A DNA stretch of 39,751 bases from Clostridiales bacterium. GTDB taxonomy: Bacteria; Bacillota; Clostridia; Oscillospirales; Acutalibacteraceae. Below, piece by piece: positions 9,101 through 15,558 of this stretch. The translations under genes and the position numbers were made by a program. Where the stretch lies: contig DUNU01000005.1 of the NCBI GenBank assembly GCA_012839185.1, forward strand, positions 1-39,751, read 5' to 3'. The notes under the pieces were generated by a model that was not told the DNA's origin, made no database searches, and worked only from the letters and a program-made list of their open reading frames with translations. Within the stretch, counting starts at the first letter, position 1. Each line of letters begins with the position of its first letter.

Positions 9101-9297
9101 ATATATACCTTGTCGGCAATTGATGTATCCGTCATAATGGTTGCGGGATTGGAGTTACAGAGAATTACCTCAAAACCTTCCTCACGAAGTGCAAGACACG
9201 CCTGAGTGCCGGCATAGTCAAACTCTGCCGCCTGACCGATAACAATGGGACCTGAACCGATAATTAAAACTTTCTTAATGTCTCTTCTTTTAGGCAT
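6124..9297 (-). CDS. carB: Carbamoyl-phosphate synthase large subunit
   Basis: 1,057 residues from the ATG at 9297, where the family's conserved start MPKRRDIKKVLIIGSG begins and GGAG lies six bases upstream; a TTG four codons earlier is not credible. CarB makes carbamoyl phosphate from ammonia, bicarbonate and two ATP. The internally duplicated layout is clear: an N-terminal ATP-grasp half (GSGPIVIGQAAEFDYAGTQA; GGTGGGFAHN loop), an oligomerisation region, a second ATP-grasp half (LGAGPIRIGQGVEFDYS), and the C-terminal MGS-like allosteric domain (LGFNIEATIGTAMFLRDHG). The glutaminase subunit carA is not adjacent and not in the window, so it must lie elsewhere if the enzyme uses glutamine. 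Confidence 0.97.
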   Translation of the reverse strand: MPKRRDIKKVLIIGSGPIVIGQAAEFDYAGTQACLALREEGFEVILCNSNPATIMTDTSIADKVYMEPLTLEYLAKILRYERPDAIIPGIGGQTGLNLAMDLNRKGVLNECGTELLGTSVESIERAEDRELFKEMCESIGEPVIPSEITYNLNEAKEAALHIGYPVVLRPAFTLGGTGGGFAHNEKELVEICANAFKLSPVHQVLVEKSVRGYKEIEFEVMRDHTDKAITICGMENIDPVGVHTGDSAVVAPILSLSEHELKMLNDSAIKIIKELKICGGCNVQYALNPHTSEYFLIEVNPRVSRSSALASKASGYPIARVTAKVAVGMTLDEIEVAGGKASTEPYLDYVVAKFPRFPFDKFTDAPNILGTQMKATGEVMGIGSTLTECLLKSVRSLETGVCHFHCPKFDDMTNDELFDYISEYRDDNYYAIFELLRRGISIDKLHETTKITKLFLKAFSEIVDMEKTLSANKGNIDILKAAKVMGFSDKFISQLWDMSEIEVYQLRKFNGIIPVFRMVDTLHTGQYLPYLYSSYTGENESRLGDKQKVIVLGAGPIRIGQGVEFDYSTVHASLTIRQEGYESIIINNNPETVSTDYTTSDKLYFEPLTTEDVMAIIDFEQPYGVIASFGGQTAINLAKPLYERGVKLIGTDWEALDRAENRDSFEKLLNELEIPQPKGKAVTNINDGIKAANMIGYPVLVRPSFVLGGRAMQIVSKDIDLRYYLKTAVEIDEDKPVLVDKYIKGKEVEIDAICDGRDVFVPGIMELVERTGVHSGDSISVYPAFSISNKVKGIILQYAKKLGVGIGIVGLFNIQFIVDENENVWIIEVNPRSSRTVPFLSKATGYSLADIATQVILGKSLKEQGIFDLYPDEKKRYYVKVPVFSFNKIRGLDAYLSPEMKSTGEAIGYDNTLARAMFKALKASGMNLQNYGTVLVTIADEDKDEALPLVRRFYNLGFNIEATIGTAMFLRDHGIRTRVRGKISEGSEEILDSIRAGYVSYIINTRAITSGLHYNDGVEIRRTATENNVTIFTSLDTVRVLLDVLEETTLTISTIDA

Positions 9298-9312
9298 AGT
9301 TTTCTCCAATTC

Positions 9313-10395
9313 TTATTTATGACTGTTCACAATCTTGCCGTAGACTTTGGTGCCGACAAAGGGTGTTGCTCTTCCTTTTGACTTAAAGTCGTCGGGATTT
9401 ATTCTGTATTCGGCATCCAAATCCCATTCGTAATATATGTCCGTAAACTTAATATTAAATCGTTTTCTCGGCTTATTTGCCATCAAATCAACCAAATCTT
9501 CAAGCGTTAATAAGCCGGTCTTGACGAAATAAGTGTACATCAAGGGGAAGGCGGTTTCAAGTCCGACTATTCCGAAAACACTGTCTTTCAGTCCCTTATT
9601 CTTTTCATCCTCGACGTGCGGTGCATGGTCGGTCGCTATCATATCAATCGTTTTATCAAGTATTCCCGCAATGAGAGCCTCTTTGTCCTCTTTTGAACGA
9701 AGGGGAGGATTCATTTTGAAATATCCGTCTTCCCGCAAATCGCCGTCATCTAAAATAAGATAATGCGGTGCGGTTTCACAGGAGACATCCAAACCGTCTT
9801 TTTTCGCCTGTCTGATAAGTTCAACGCCCTCTTTTGTCGAAATATGGCAGACGTGATATTTACAACCCGTTTCTTTAACCAAGCGTAAATCACGTTCAAT
9901 CATCTTCCATTCGCTTTCGGAAGAAATACCCTTATGACCGTGAGTTTTTGCATATTCGCCCTTATGAATATAACCTCCGTCAAGAAGGTCATTTACTTCA
10001 CAATGAGCGACAATAATCTTATCTGAATTCTTTGCTTTGAGCATAGCCGCCCGCATAAGTTTGTCGCTCTGAACACCCCTGCCGTCATCCGAAAAGGCAA
10101 TCACAAACGGAGCAATCGCCTCCATATCGGAAAGTTCTTCCCCATTTTGTCCTTTTGTTATTGAACCGTAGGGATAAATATTGACAAGGCTGTCGGCAGG
10201 AATTTTACACGTCTGGCACTTTACATTCTCAATGCTGTCTGGGACAGGCTTAAGATTCGGCATCGTGCAAACATCACTATATCCGCCCGCCATTGCCGAA
10301 AGAATACCCGTTTCCATGGTTTCTTTGTATTCATATCCGGGTTCCCTAAAATGGACATGAACATCACAAAATCCGGGAAGTTTTACAATATTCAT
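9313..10395 (-). CDS. pyrC: Dihydroorotase, short class I form
   Basis: 360 residues. It cyclises carbamoyl aspartate to dihydroorotate. The protein begins almost at the metal-binding HxH of the amidohydrolase barrel (DVHVHFREPG, residues 11-20), so the N-terminal small beta-domain found in the usual ~425-residue enzymes is missing; short forms like this are known in Clostridia. Other metal or catalytic motifs are IVAHCEV, YHVCHIST, MNPPLR and MIATDHAPH. The ATG follows directly after the eight-U tract of the attenuator, with GAGG ten bases upstream inside the terminator hairpin. It is the first gene of pyrC-carB-pyrK-pyrD; the carB start is 15 bases after its stop. Confidence 0.94.
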   Translation of the reverse strand: MNIVKLPGFCDVHVHFREPGYEYKETMETGILSAMAGGYSDVCTMPNLKPVPDSIENVKCQTCKIPADSLVNIYPYGSITKGQNGEELSDMEAIAPFVIAFSDDGRGVQSDKLMRAAMLKAKNSDKIIVAHCEVNDLLDGGYIHKGEYAKTHGHKGISSESEWKMIERDLRLVKETGCKYHVCHISTKEGVELIRQAKKDGLDVSCETAPHYLILDDGDLREDGYFKMNPPLRSKEDKEALIAGILDKTIDMIATDHAPHVEDEKNKGLKDSVFGIVGLETAFPLMYTYFVKTGLLTLEDLVDLMANKPRKRFNIKFTDIYYEWDLDAEYRINPDDFKSKGRATPFVGTKVYGKIVNSHK

Positions 10396-10498
10396 AAAAA
10401 AAATACCTCACCGAAAATCGACAAGGCACGGTACAACATTGCTTATTTTGAGCTTTATCATAGACAAATCTTGCCGATCTCTCTGTATCGCTTAAAGA
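10396..10498 (-). promoter_or_regulatory. PyrR-type transcription attenuator of the pyr operon
   Basis: Three mutually exclusive RNA structures can be drawn in the leader. A PyrR-binding loop spans 10469-10498: lower stem TCTT/AAGA, purine-rich internal loop, upper stem CGAT/ATCG and a loop carrying CAGAGA, which fits the known CNGNGA hexaloop. A terminator spans 10404-10428 (11-bp stem with G.U pairs, 3-nt loop), followed by eight U at 10396-10403. The 3' arm of the binding loop (ATCGGCAAG, 10470-10478) can pair over nine positions with the 5' arm of the terminator (CTTGTCGAT, 10417-10425), giving the antiterminator. The terminator also masks the pyrC ribosome site. By analogy with Bacillus, UMP-bound PyrR would favour termination. 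Confidence 0.88.
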
Positions 10499-10505
10499 CG
10501 GTGAA

Positions 10506-10534
10506 ATTATAACACATCCGCTTACTATTGTCAA
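10506..10534 (-). promoter_or_regulatory. Consensus promoter of the pyr operon
   Basis: On the minus strand TTGACA (10529-10534), a 17-bp spacer and TATAAT (10506-10511): a perfect sigma-A consensus. The predicted start near 10499 falls at the first base of the PyrR-binding loop. Confidence 0.92.
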
Positions 10535-10663
10535 TGTTTTTTTCTCAATGTTTCAAATTTTTATTTTATTTTCCGCTCTGCTTATATTTCCGCCAAATAT
10601 TACATAAATATGGCTAAATAATTAAAAAATATTTTTTAATTTTCTTTTTTGTAATTATAATTT

Positions 10664-10682
10664 CACAAACTTGTGTTATAAT
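10664..10682 (+). promoter_or_regulatory. Extended -10 promoter with overlapping inverted repeat
   Basis: TATAAT at 10677-10682 is preceded by TG one base earlier (10674-10675), an extended -10 element; no good -35 is visible. The 12-base palindrome CACAAACTTGTG (10664-10675) overlaps the TG element and could be an operator. The 10540-10650 stretch upstream holds only A/T tracts, including a perfect 22-bp A/T palindrome at 10620-10641, and no gene. Confidence 0.6.
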
Positions 10683-10718
10683 CCTTTTACAAAACATAAA
10701 TATAAAGGAGGAATATCT

Positions 10719-10859
10719 GTGCTTAACGCATTATGGCAGACAATAAATAACTTCGGTTTCGATTTTGATGCAATTAAGTCTGCTATTGATGATTTATTCA
10801 ACGGCGAAAACAACTTTTTCAGCAGCCTTATCTCAACCATCACAGGAATTTTTGGTTAA
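10719..10859 (+). CDS. 46-residue peptide of unknown function
   Basis: The GTG at 10719 lies seven bases after AAAGGAGG, a near-perfect Shine-Dalgarno site, so it was chosen over an upstream in-frame TTG that lies inside the promoter. The product has 46 residues: an amphipathic first half (NALWQTINNFGFDFDAIKSA), an acidic/Asn turn (DDLFNGENN), and a hydrophobic Phe/Ile/Leu tail ending SLISTITGIFG. It has no cysteine, no Arg and a single Lys, so it is acidic, and it has no classical signal peptide. It has its own promoter and a strong terminator, so it is a monocistronic gene. No family was recognised. A membrane-active or secreted peptide, or a small membrane-associated regulator, is possible; none of this is shown. 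Confidence 0.7.
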   Translation: MLNALWQTINNFGFDFDAIKSAIDDLFNGENNFFSSLISTITGIFG

Positions 10860-10899
10860 AATATATTTTAATTTAAAGCACGAAAAAATATCGTGTATA

Positions 10900-10928
10900 A
10901 AACGGCTTAACCAAGCCGTTTATTTTTC
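10900..10928 (+). terminator. Strong terminator after the 46-residue peptide gene
   Basis: A perfect 9-bp stem AAACGGCTT/AAGCCGTTT (10900-10908 with 10913-10921), tetraloop AACC, then ATTTTTCTTT. A smaller hairpin CACGA/TCGTG (10879-10883 with 10891-10895) precedes it. The stop codon is 41 bases upstream. Confidence 0.88.
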
Positions 10929-11008
10929 TTTGTACGACAAACATAAAAAATCAATCAAAATGCAACATCTGTAAAATATATACAAAGACAAAATTATTAA
11001 CTAATGCT

Positions 11009-11023
11009 TTGTTTTTGCGGTTT
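11009..11023. repeat. Left copy of 15-bp direct repeat flanking the integrase relic
   Basis: TTGTTTTTGCGGTTT here recurs exactly and in the same orientation at 12140-12154. The copy lies two bases beyond the point where integrase homology ends (11025). It may be an att core or a deletion scar. Confidence 0.5.
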
Positions 11024-11024
11024 T

Positions 11025-11465
11025 TTATATTTTCGGAAGTTTAACCGCATTACATTTATTATGTATATAATATTGCAAAACAACATAATCACAGAAACTC
11101 CATCACCACTAACCGCAGGTTAACTGTCTGTCTTGCTTTGCCGAGTTTTGAAAATGAATTAATGAATTGCTGTATTTCCGCAGACTTAATTTTCGATATT
11201 GGAATATCACCAAACTGATTGATACAATCTCTTAACGGGATGGAGTAAGAAACGAAGTATTATGTCGAATTGTCGGAGAATGCTGGTCTTGCCATTCATC
11301 CGCAACATCTCTGAATATGTGCAGGGCTTGTTGTTCAGCTTCTTCCCGTTTTATTCTGACTTTTTCCGCAAGCTCTTCAAAATCTCTACCGTAAACAGAT
11401 ATCCTCTTTCCGTTGATTGTAATTTTCTTTTCCAATAGTCTCTTCTTAGGTCTTGACTTTTTCAT
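11025..11465 (-). pseudogene. Decayed phage/ICE tyrosine integrase, N-terminal part only
   Basis: The intact part (ATG at 11465, AGGA upstream, 77 residues) reads as the arm-type DNA-binding domain of an integrative-element integrase (ITINGKRISVYGRDFEELAEK) followed by the start of the core-binding domain (VADEWQDQHSPTIRHNTS). It stops at 11232. The homology then continues in a second frame with RDCINQFGDIPISK, AEIQQFINSFSKLG and RQTVNLRLVVMEF. It passes to a third frame near 11095, DYVVLQYYIHNKCNAVKLPK, the usual linker before the catalytic domain, and stops at 11025. So there are at least two frameshifts, and the catalytic domain with its Arg/His/Arg/Tyr residues is absent. The gene overlaps the end of the repressor gene by 20 bases, as in an original operon. 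Confidence 0.85.
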
Positions 11466-12081
11466 TATTATAATCCTGTTTTTCTTTTTTAAGCAATTCA
11501 TCAAGCATAACTAATGCTTGGGCTTGTCCCATTGTTGATAAACTGCTTAATATCTTAACGGCTTCATCTATCAAAGGTGAGGTCGTTTTTTTGTTTTCTT
11601 GGGAATGCGTGCCGAGCAGGTCGAGTTCGTCAACAGTGCCGATTACTTTTTTATAATACGGCTTTCTGATATTTGAATGTTGTTCTGTAAAGTACGATAC
11701 TGGCACGTTAAAATAATCTGCTATTTCCTTAACTTTTGAGGCTGTGGGAACAGTTCCCTTTCTCCATTGAGCGGGATTGCTACGAGAAAAACCTAACTCA
11801 TCCATTAAAAATGATATTGATATTCCTTTTTGTAAGCATAAGTCGATTACTAAATCATAAAAACTCATAAAATCACTATTTTCAAACCCTAAAAGTTGAT
11901 TCGGTGTTATCCCGAGAGCCTCAGAAAATGCCAGAATACGGGCTTGCGGAATTTCCGTTTCCCCCGCCTCGATTTTCCCAATAGATGATTTATGTCCGTA
12001 ATTAAGAATATCGGCAAGTTCTTTTTGTGTTAGCCCACGTAATTTCCGATAATATTTTACTCTCTCGCCAATTGTTTTCAC
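11446..12081 (-). CDS. Double helix-turn-helix (XRE) repressor of a mobile element
   Basis: 211 residues from a GTG start at 12081 with AAGGAGA nine bases upstream. Residues 4-65 are a classical XRE helix-turn-helix (GLTQKELADILNYGHKSSIGKIEAGETEIP). Residues 71-132 look like a second one (SFLMDELGFSRSNPAQWRKGTVPTASK, cut here into its recognition segments SFLMDELGFSRSN and AQWRKGTVPTAS). The last 70 residues are charged and helical. The family includes prophage and ICE immunity repressors. The decayed integrase follows in the same direction, and the pair is bracketed by a 15-bp direct repeat. It may still act as a DNA-binding protein although its element is gone. Confidence 0.85.
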   Translation of the reverse strand: MKTIGERVKYYRKLRGLTQKELADILNYGHKSSIGKIEAGETEIPQARILAFSEALGITPNQLLGFENSDFMSFYDLVIDLCLQKGISISFLMDELGFSRSNPAQWRKGTVPTASKVKEIADYFNVPVSYFTEQHSNIRKPYYKKVIGTVDELDLLGTHSQENKKTTSPLIDEAVKILSSLSTMGQAQALVMLDELLKKEKQDYNNEKVKT

Positions 12082-12139
12082 CGTCTTATTTCTCCTTATT
12101 TATCTGACTTGGCAACTTTTTCTGCTTGCCGTCGTACAC

Positions 12140-12154
12140 TTGTTTTTGCGGTTT
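12140..12154. repeat. Right copy of 15-bp direct repeat flanking the integrase relic
   Basis: Exact copy of the sequence at 11009-11023, in the same orientation, located between nrdR and the repressor gene. The two copies bracket about 1.1 kb containing only the repressor and integrase remnant. Confidence 0.5.
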
Positions 12155-12192
12155 AATCGTCAGCAGGATGTAAAAAAGAAAGGGAGCTTTTT

Positions 12193-12648
12193 CTAATCTT
12201 TTTTACTGATATTTTCAAGCTCACGGAGGAATGAATCAACGTCATCAAACCTACGATAAACAGAGGCAAAACGGATATAAGCAACATCATCAATCTTGCG
12301 TAACTTTTCAAGCACCATTTCGCCGATTTTCTCGGTTTTGACTTCACGGACATTGTTCTGATGAAGTTCCAATTCAATTGCATCAACAGCAGATTTTATT
12401 ACATCAATCGGAACGGGGCGTTTTTCACATGCACGAAGCATACCTTTAATCAGTTTCTCGCTGTCAAAAGCCTGACGAGAAGAATCTTTTTTTACAACAA
12501 CAATCGGAGTATATTCCAATATCTCATAAGTTGTAAAACGACGCTTACATTTTGTACATTCTCTCCTGCGTCTTATCTTTGCTCCGTTATCCGCAGCACG
12601 GGAATCGACGACTTTGCTGTCGGGATCGCTACAAAAGGGACATCTCAT
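12193..12648 (-). CDS. nrdR: Transcriptional repressor NrdR
   Basis: 151 residues, the normal length. An N-terminal zinc ribbon carries four cysteines (C3, C6, C31, C34) followed by the CKRRFTTYE signature. An ATP-cone follows (residues about 46-136: VVKKDSSRQAFDSEKLIKGM), which senses ATP/dATP. NrdR represses ribonucleotide reductase genes when dATP is high by binding paired NrdR boxes. A likely target, nrdD, lies 8 kb away with an NrdR-box-like palindrome at 23185-23200. The ATG abuts the TAA of the upstream hydrolase gene (TAAATG), so it appears to be the last gene of the exported-hydrolase operon; no clear terminator follows. Confidence 0.97.
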   Translation of the reverse strand: MRCPFCSDPDSKVVDSRAADNGAKIRRRRECTKCKRRFTTYEILEYTPIVVVKKDSSRQAFDSEKLIKGMLRACEKRPVPIDVIKSAVDAIELELHQNNVREVKTEKIGEMVLEKLRKIDDVAYIRFASVYRRFDDVDSFLRELENISKKD

Positions 12649-14145
12649 TTATTTCACCTTACCGTAAAAATTATCGTCAGTTCCGCCTTGAATATACTGC
12701 GGATATTCCTCTTTATCATAAATTGTACGCTGTTCTTCAGCCATCATAAGCCACCATAAAAACTGATTAAAATCGCTCTTATATCTGCCTGCAACATGTC
12801 TGCCGTCTTTGATACACCAAGTATAATCGGGCATAAGGCAAGTGGAACAGTCAATGTCTTTATCGGGAGAGAGATATTTACCGTCGCATTCAGCTAGATA
12901 TTCGCTTGACAATGTTTCGCCGATATTTGAAACGGTTGCACCGCCCGCCATCAAATCTGTTTCCAAAGTATCATCACCGTGAAGACCGGCATGTGCATAA
13001 ACCGGAACATTGGGACGATTGTAGCAAGCAATAAAACTCATATTTGTGCCGTTTGCTTGTGCGTTTAAGAGTATTTCTTCACGATTTGAATTTATTTCAT
13101 TAAGTGCAATTATCTTTTCGATAAGACCGGCATATTCTTCCTGTTTGTCGCCGAACAGAAAGTTCTTTGCTTCATCCAATTTGTCGGGTTGCAGCAAAGC
13201 CCAATAGCCCGGAATTGTACCTAACGTATCGGCAAGTCCGGTTGTGAAGATATATTCCTTGTGATTTTCAGTAAATTTGTTAACTACTTTGCAGAGAACA
13301 TCTAAAAGTTTTGTTTTGTAGCAAAGTCTGATAAGTCCCATTAAGGATGGGTTATCAAGCTTAAATTCGCAGTATCTGTATATAACATCCGCATCAAAAA
13401 CGATATTTCCCGTAAAACAGTCGGTTAAAACATGAGTGCCGTAAACCGCAGATGAGTTAAACACCAAATTTTTAAGAGATGCTGAGCCGTAAGTGTTGAT
13501 ATAGTTAAGTGCAACAACACCGCCCATTGAACAACAGACAAAATTAACCTGATCGACATTATGCTCCGATTTCGCAAGTTCTACCATTTGATTAACAAAT
13601 ACAGCGGTTTCACGGGGATCTAAACGCCAGTCATAACGAATGTAATATACTCTTTCAGGTCCATAAGTGTCAACAGCATCGCGAACTATACCGGTTTCAT
13701 TTGCACCGCCTTTATGAGCATAATATTCGGGATAATGAGCCATACTCTTGTCGTAATATTCACGAAATTCCACATTATAAATAGAATCTCCGTTACCGTC
13801 ACAAGCAAGGTATTTGAACATACCGCTTACAAATTCAGTAACAACATCAATACCCGCATTAATGCTGAATTTTGAAATTACTGCCCAGATAGTCTTGAAA
13901 ATCATCTTAACAATATCAGATGTTTCGACGGAACCTAAGGCATTTTCTTCAGTTTCAAGTCCCTTATCTTTGACAAGTCCGGCGAACTCCATACCGGCAA
14001 GAATAACAAGCGGCAATCCGTTATCATATAACGGCTCCGCATTTTCATTTTCAATCGGTGCTGTTATACCCTCCTCGGCAAAGGCAAGAGGCAGACAACC
14101 GACAAGCATTGTGAAAACTAAAAGAATTGCTGTAATTTTTTTCAT
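12649..14145 (-). CDS. Exported alpha/beta-hydrolase (lipase/PGAP1-like)
   Basis: 498 residues with an N-terminal export signal. It contains LVGC, which fits a lipobox at Cys17, but also AFA, which fits signal peptidase I, so lipoprotein or secreted. The alpha/beta-hydrolase core starts with LVILAGMEF and continues with YYIRYDWRLDP. The nucleophile elbow is VCCSMGGVVALNYI with Ser206; the first glycine of GxSxG is replaced by cysteine. The arrangement resembles lecithin:cholesterol acyltransferase/PGAP1-type lipases. The acid and His candidates lie in the C-terminal half (for example AHAGLHGDDTLE and GRHVAGRYKSDFN). It follows the GH20 gene with AAGGGG upstream of the ATG and precedes nrdR with no gap. 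Substrate unknown; an ester of a lipid or acylated glycan is likely. Confidence 0.82.
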   Translation of the reverse strand: MKKITAILLVFTMLVGCLPLAFAEEGITAPIENENAEPLYDNGLPLVILAGMEFAGLVKDKGLETEENALGSVETSDIVKMIFKTIWAVISKFSINAGIDVVTEFVSGMFKYLACDGNGDSIYNVEFREYYDKSMAHYPEYYAHKGGANETGIVRDAVDTYGPERVYYIRYDWRLDPRETAVFVNQMVELAKSEHNVDQVNFVCCSMGGVVALNYINTYGSASLKNLVFNSSAVYGTHVLTDCFTGNIVFDADVIYRYCEFKLDNPSLMGLIRLCYKTKLLDVLCKVVNKFTENHKEYIFTTGLADTLGTIPGYWALLQPDKLDEAKNFLFGDKQEEYAGLIEKIIALNEINSNREEILLNAQANGTNMSFIACYNRPNVPVYAHAGLHGDDTLETDLMAGGATVSNIGETLSSEYLAECDGKYLSPDKDIDCSTCLMPDYTWCIKDGRHVAGRYKSDFNQFLWWLMMAEEQRTIYDKEEYPQYIQGGTDDNFYGKVK

Positions 14146-14157
14146 GATTATTCCCCT

Positions 14158-15558
14158 TTAATGTCGTGTTATATTTATGAAAAACTCAATAGTTTTTCGT
14201 ACTCCCTCGGGAGTTCTGTGCCAATCGGATTTTGGAGCGACATTAATGTTAAGCTTTTCAAATATCGGCATTACTGCATCAAGTCGCTTCAAAAAATCAT
14301 CATAATTACGTGATTTTTCATCACTCCAGGCAATCTCGGAAACTGCACAAAGACGAGGATAGGCGAGATATTCAAGTCGATCATCGTTTGTTATAAACTC
14401 TGTCCACAAGGGCGAGTCTATACCCAATATATTTTCCTCTGAGCGAATATGCTTAAAGATAGGTTTATAGCTATAAACTTTGTCAAGCGGAGTAAAACTG
14501 TGGGGATAATCCAGATATACATGACCAAAATCGGAAAATATTGCAGAACCGCCGTTGTTTACATGCTTAGTAACTGCCTTTTCGCCCTTGAGCCATTGCT
14601 GAACAATAATATCTGAACTTAAAATTCCGGATTTCAAGCTCTCATTCCAGCTAATTGTTTTCTTGCCTTTGGAGCTTAAATAATCAGCAACCTTATTCAT
14701 AAACCAGCCTTGAAGTTCCTCTTCGTTTTTAAGCTGATGATCCTTCATTCTCTTCTGACATTTTTCGCAGTTTTTCCACTTGATTTTAGGTGCTTCATCA
14801 CCGCCGATATGAACGTAATCCCCCGGAAACAGCTCTATCACTTCGTCCAATATCTTATATATCAATTCAAATGTTTCATCATTTCCCGCACAGAGAATTT
14901 CGGGGAAAATTCCGCCCGTACAACGAACATCAATTTTCTTTCCCTCACAGGATACATTCGGGTATGTGGATATAATCGCTGTCGTATGTCCCGGCATATC
15001 AATTTCGGGAACCACTTCAATATATCGTTCCTTAGCATATGCAACAATATCCCGAATTTCGTCTTTCGTATAATAGCCTCCGTAACGGGAATCACTGCGA
15101 ATTTTCCCGAATCGGTCATTTTTACGATAAGAGCCGATTATATTAAGTTCAGGAAGCGAGGTGCTTTCAATCCTGTATCCTTGGTCATCACAAAGATGCC
15201 AGTGAAAAACATTAAACTTAAACTGTGCTGCGGCATTTATCATTTTCTTGATTTCTTCGATAGATTGCATATGTCTTGCCGAATCAATCATAAATGCACG
15301 ATATGAAAAACGGGGCTTGTCATGAATATGGCAAACCCTGATTTCTTTATTATAATCCATAAGCATACGAAGGGTAGTCATCGCACGATAATACCCTTCA
15401 TCTGTAGCGGACTTAACGGTTATTTGCTTGGTTGAAATTTCAATATCATATTCCTCACGAGCAAACCTATCGTCATTTATCCGCACTATATCGGCGTTTT
15501 CAGGCATATAACCTTTGCCGATATAGTAAAACTCGGATAGCTTAGGAATAATATTCAT
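14158..15558 (-). CDS. Beta-N-acetylhexosaminidase, GH20
   Basis: 466 residues, no signal peptide, so cytoplasmic. A small N-terminal GH20b-like domain (1-80) precedes the GH20 barrel (about 83-420). The catalytic Asp-Glu pair is D254-E255 in YVHIGGDEAPK, used in substrate-assisted hydrolysis of terminal GlcNAc/GalNAc. Further family motifs are FNVFHWHLCDDQGYRIE and EVVPEIDMPGHTTA. The ATG overlaps the stop of the upstream phosphatase gene (TAATG), so translation is coupled. A CXXC-type cluster (NCEKCQKRM) after the catalytic pair is typical of some intracellular GH20 enzymes. A role in hexosamine salvage from imported glycan or murein fragments is likely. Confidence 0.92.
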   Translation of the reverse strand: MNIIPKLSEFYYIGKGYMPENADIVRINDDRFAREEYDIEISTKQITVKSATDEGYYRAMTTLRMLMDYNKEIRVCHIHDKPRFSYRAFMIDSARHMQSIEEIKKMINAAAQFKFNVFHWHLCDDQGYRIESTSLPELNIIGSYRKNDRFGKIRSDSRYGGYYTKDEIRDIVAYAKERYIEVVPEIDMPGHTTAIISTYPNVSCEGKKIDVRCTGGIFPEILCAGNDETFELIYKILDEVIELFPGDYVHIGGDEAPKIKWKNCEKCQKRMKDHQLKNEEELQGWFMNKVADYLSSKGKKTISWNESLKSGILSSDIIVQQWLKGEKAVTKHVNNGGSAIFSDFGHVYLDYPHSFTPLDKVYSYKPIFKHIRSEENILGIDSPLWTEFITNDDRLEYLAYPRLCAVSEIAWSDEKSRNYDDFLKRLDAVMPIFEKLNINVAPKSDWHRTPEGVRKTIEFFINITRH

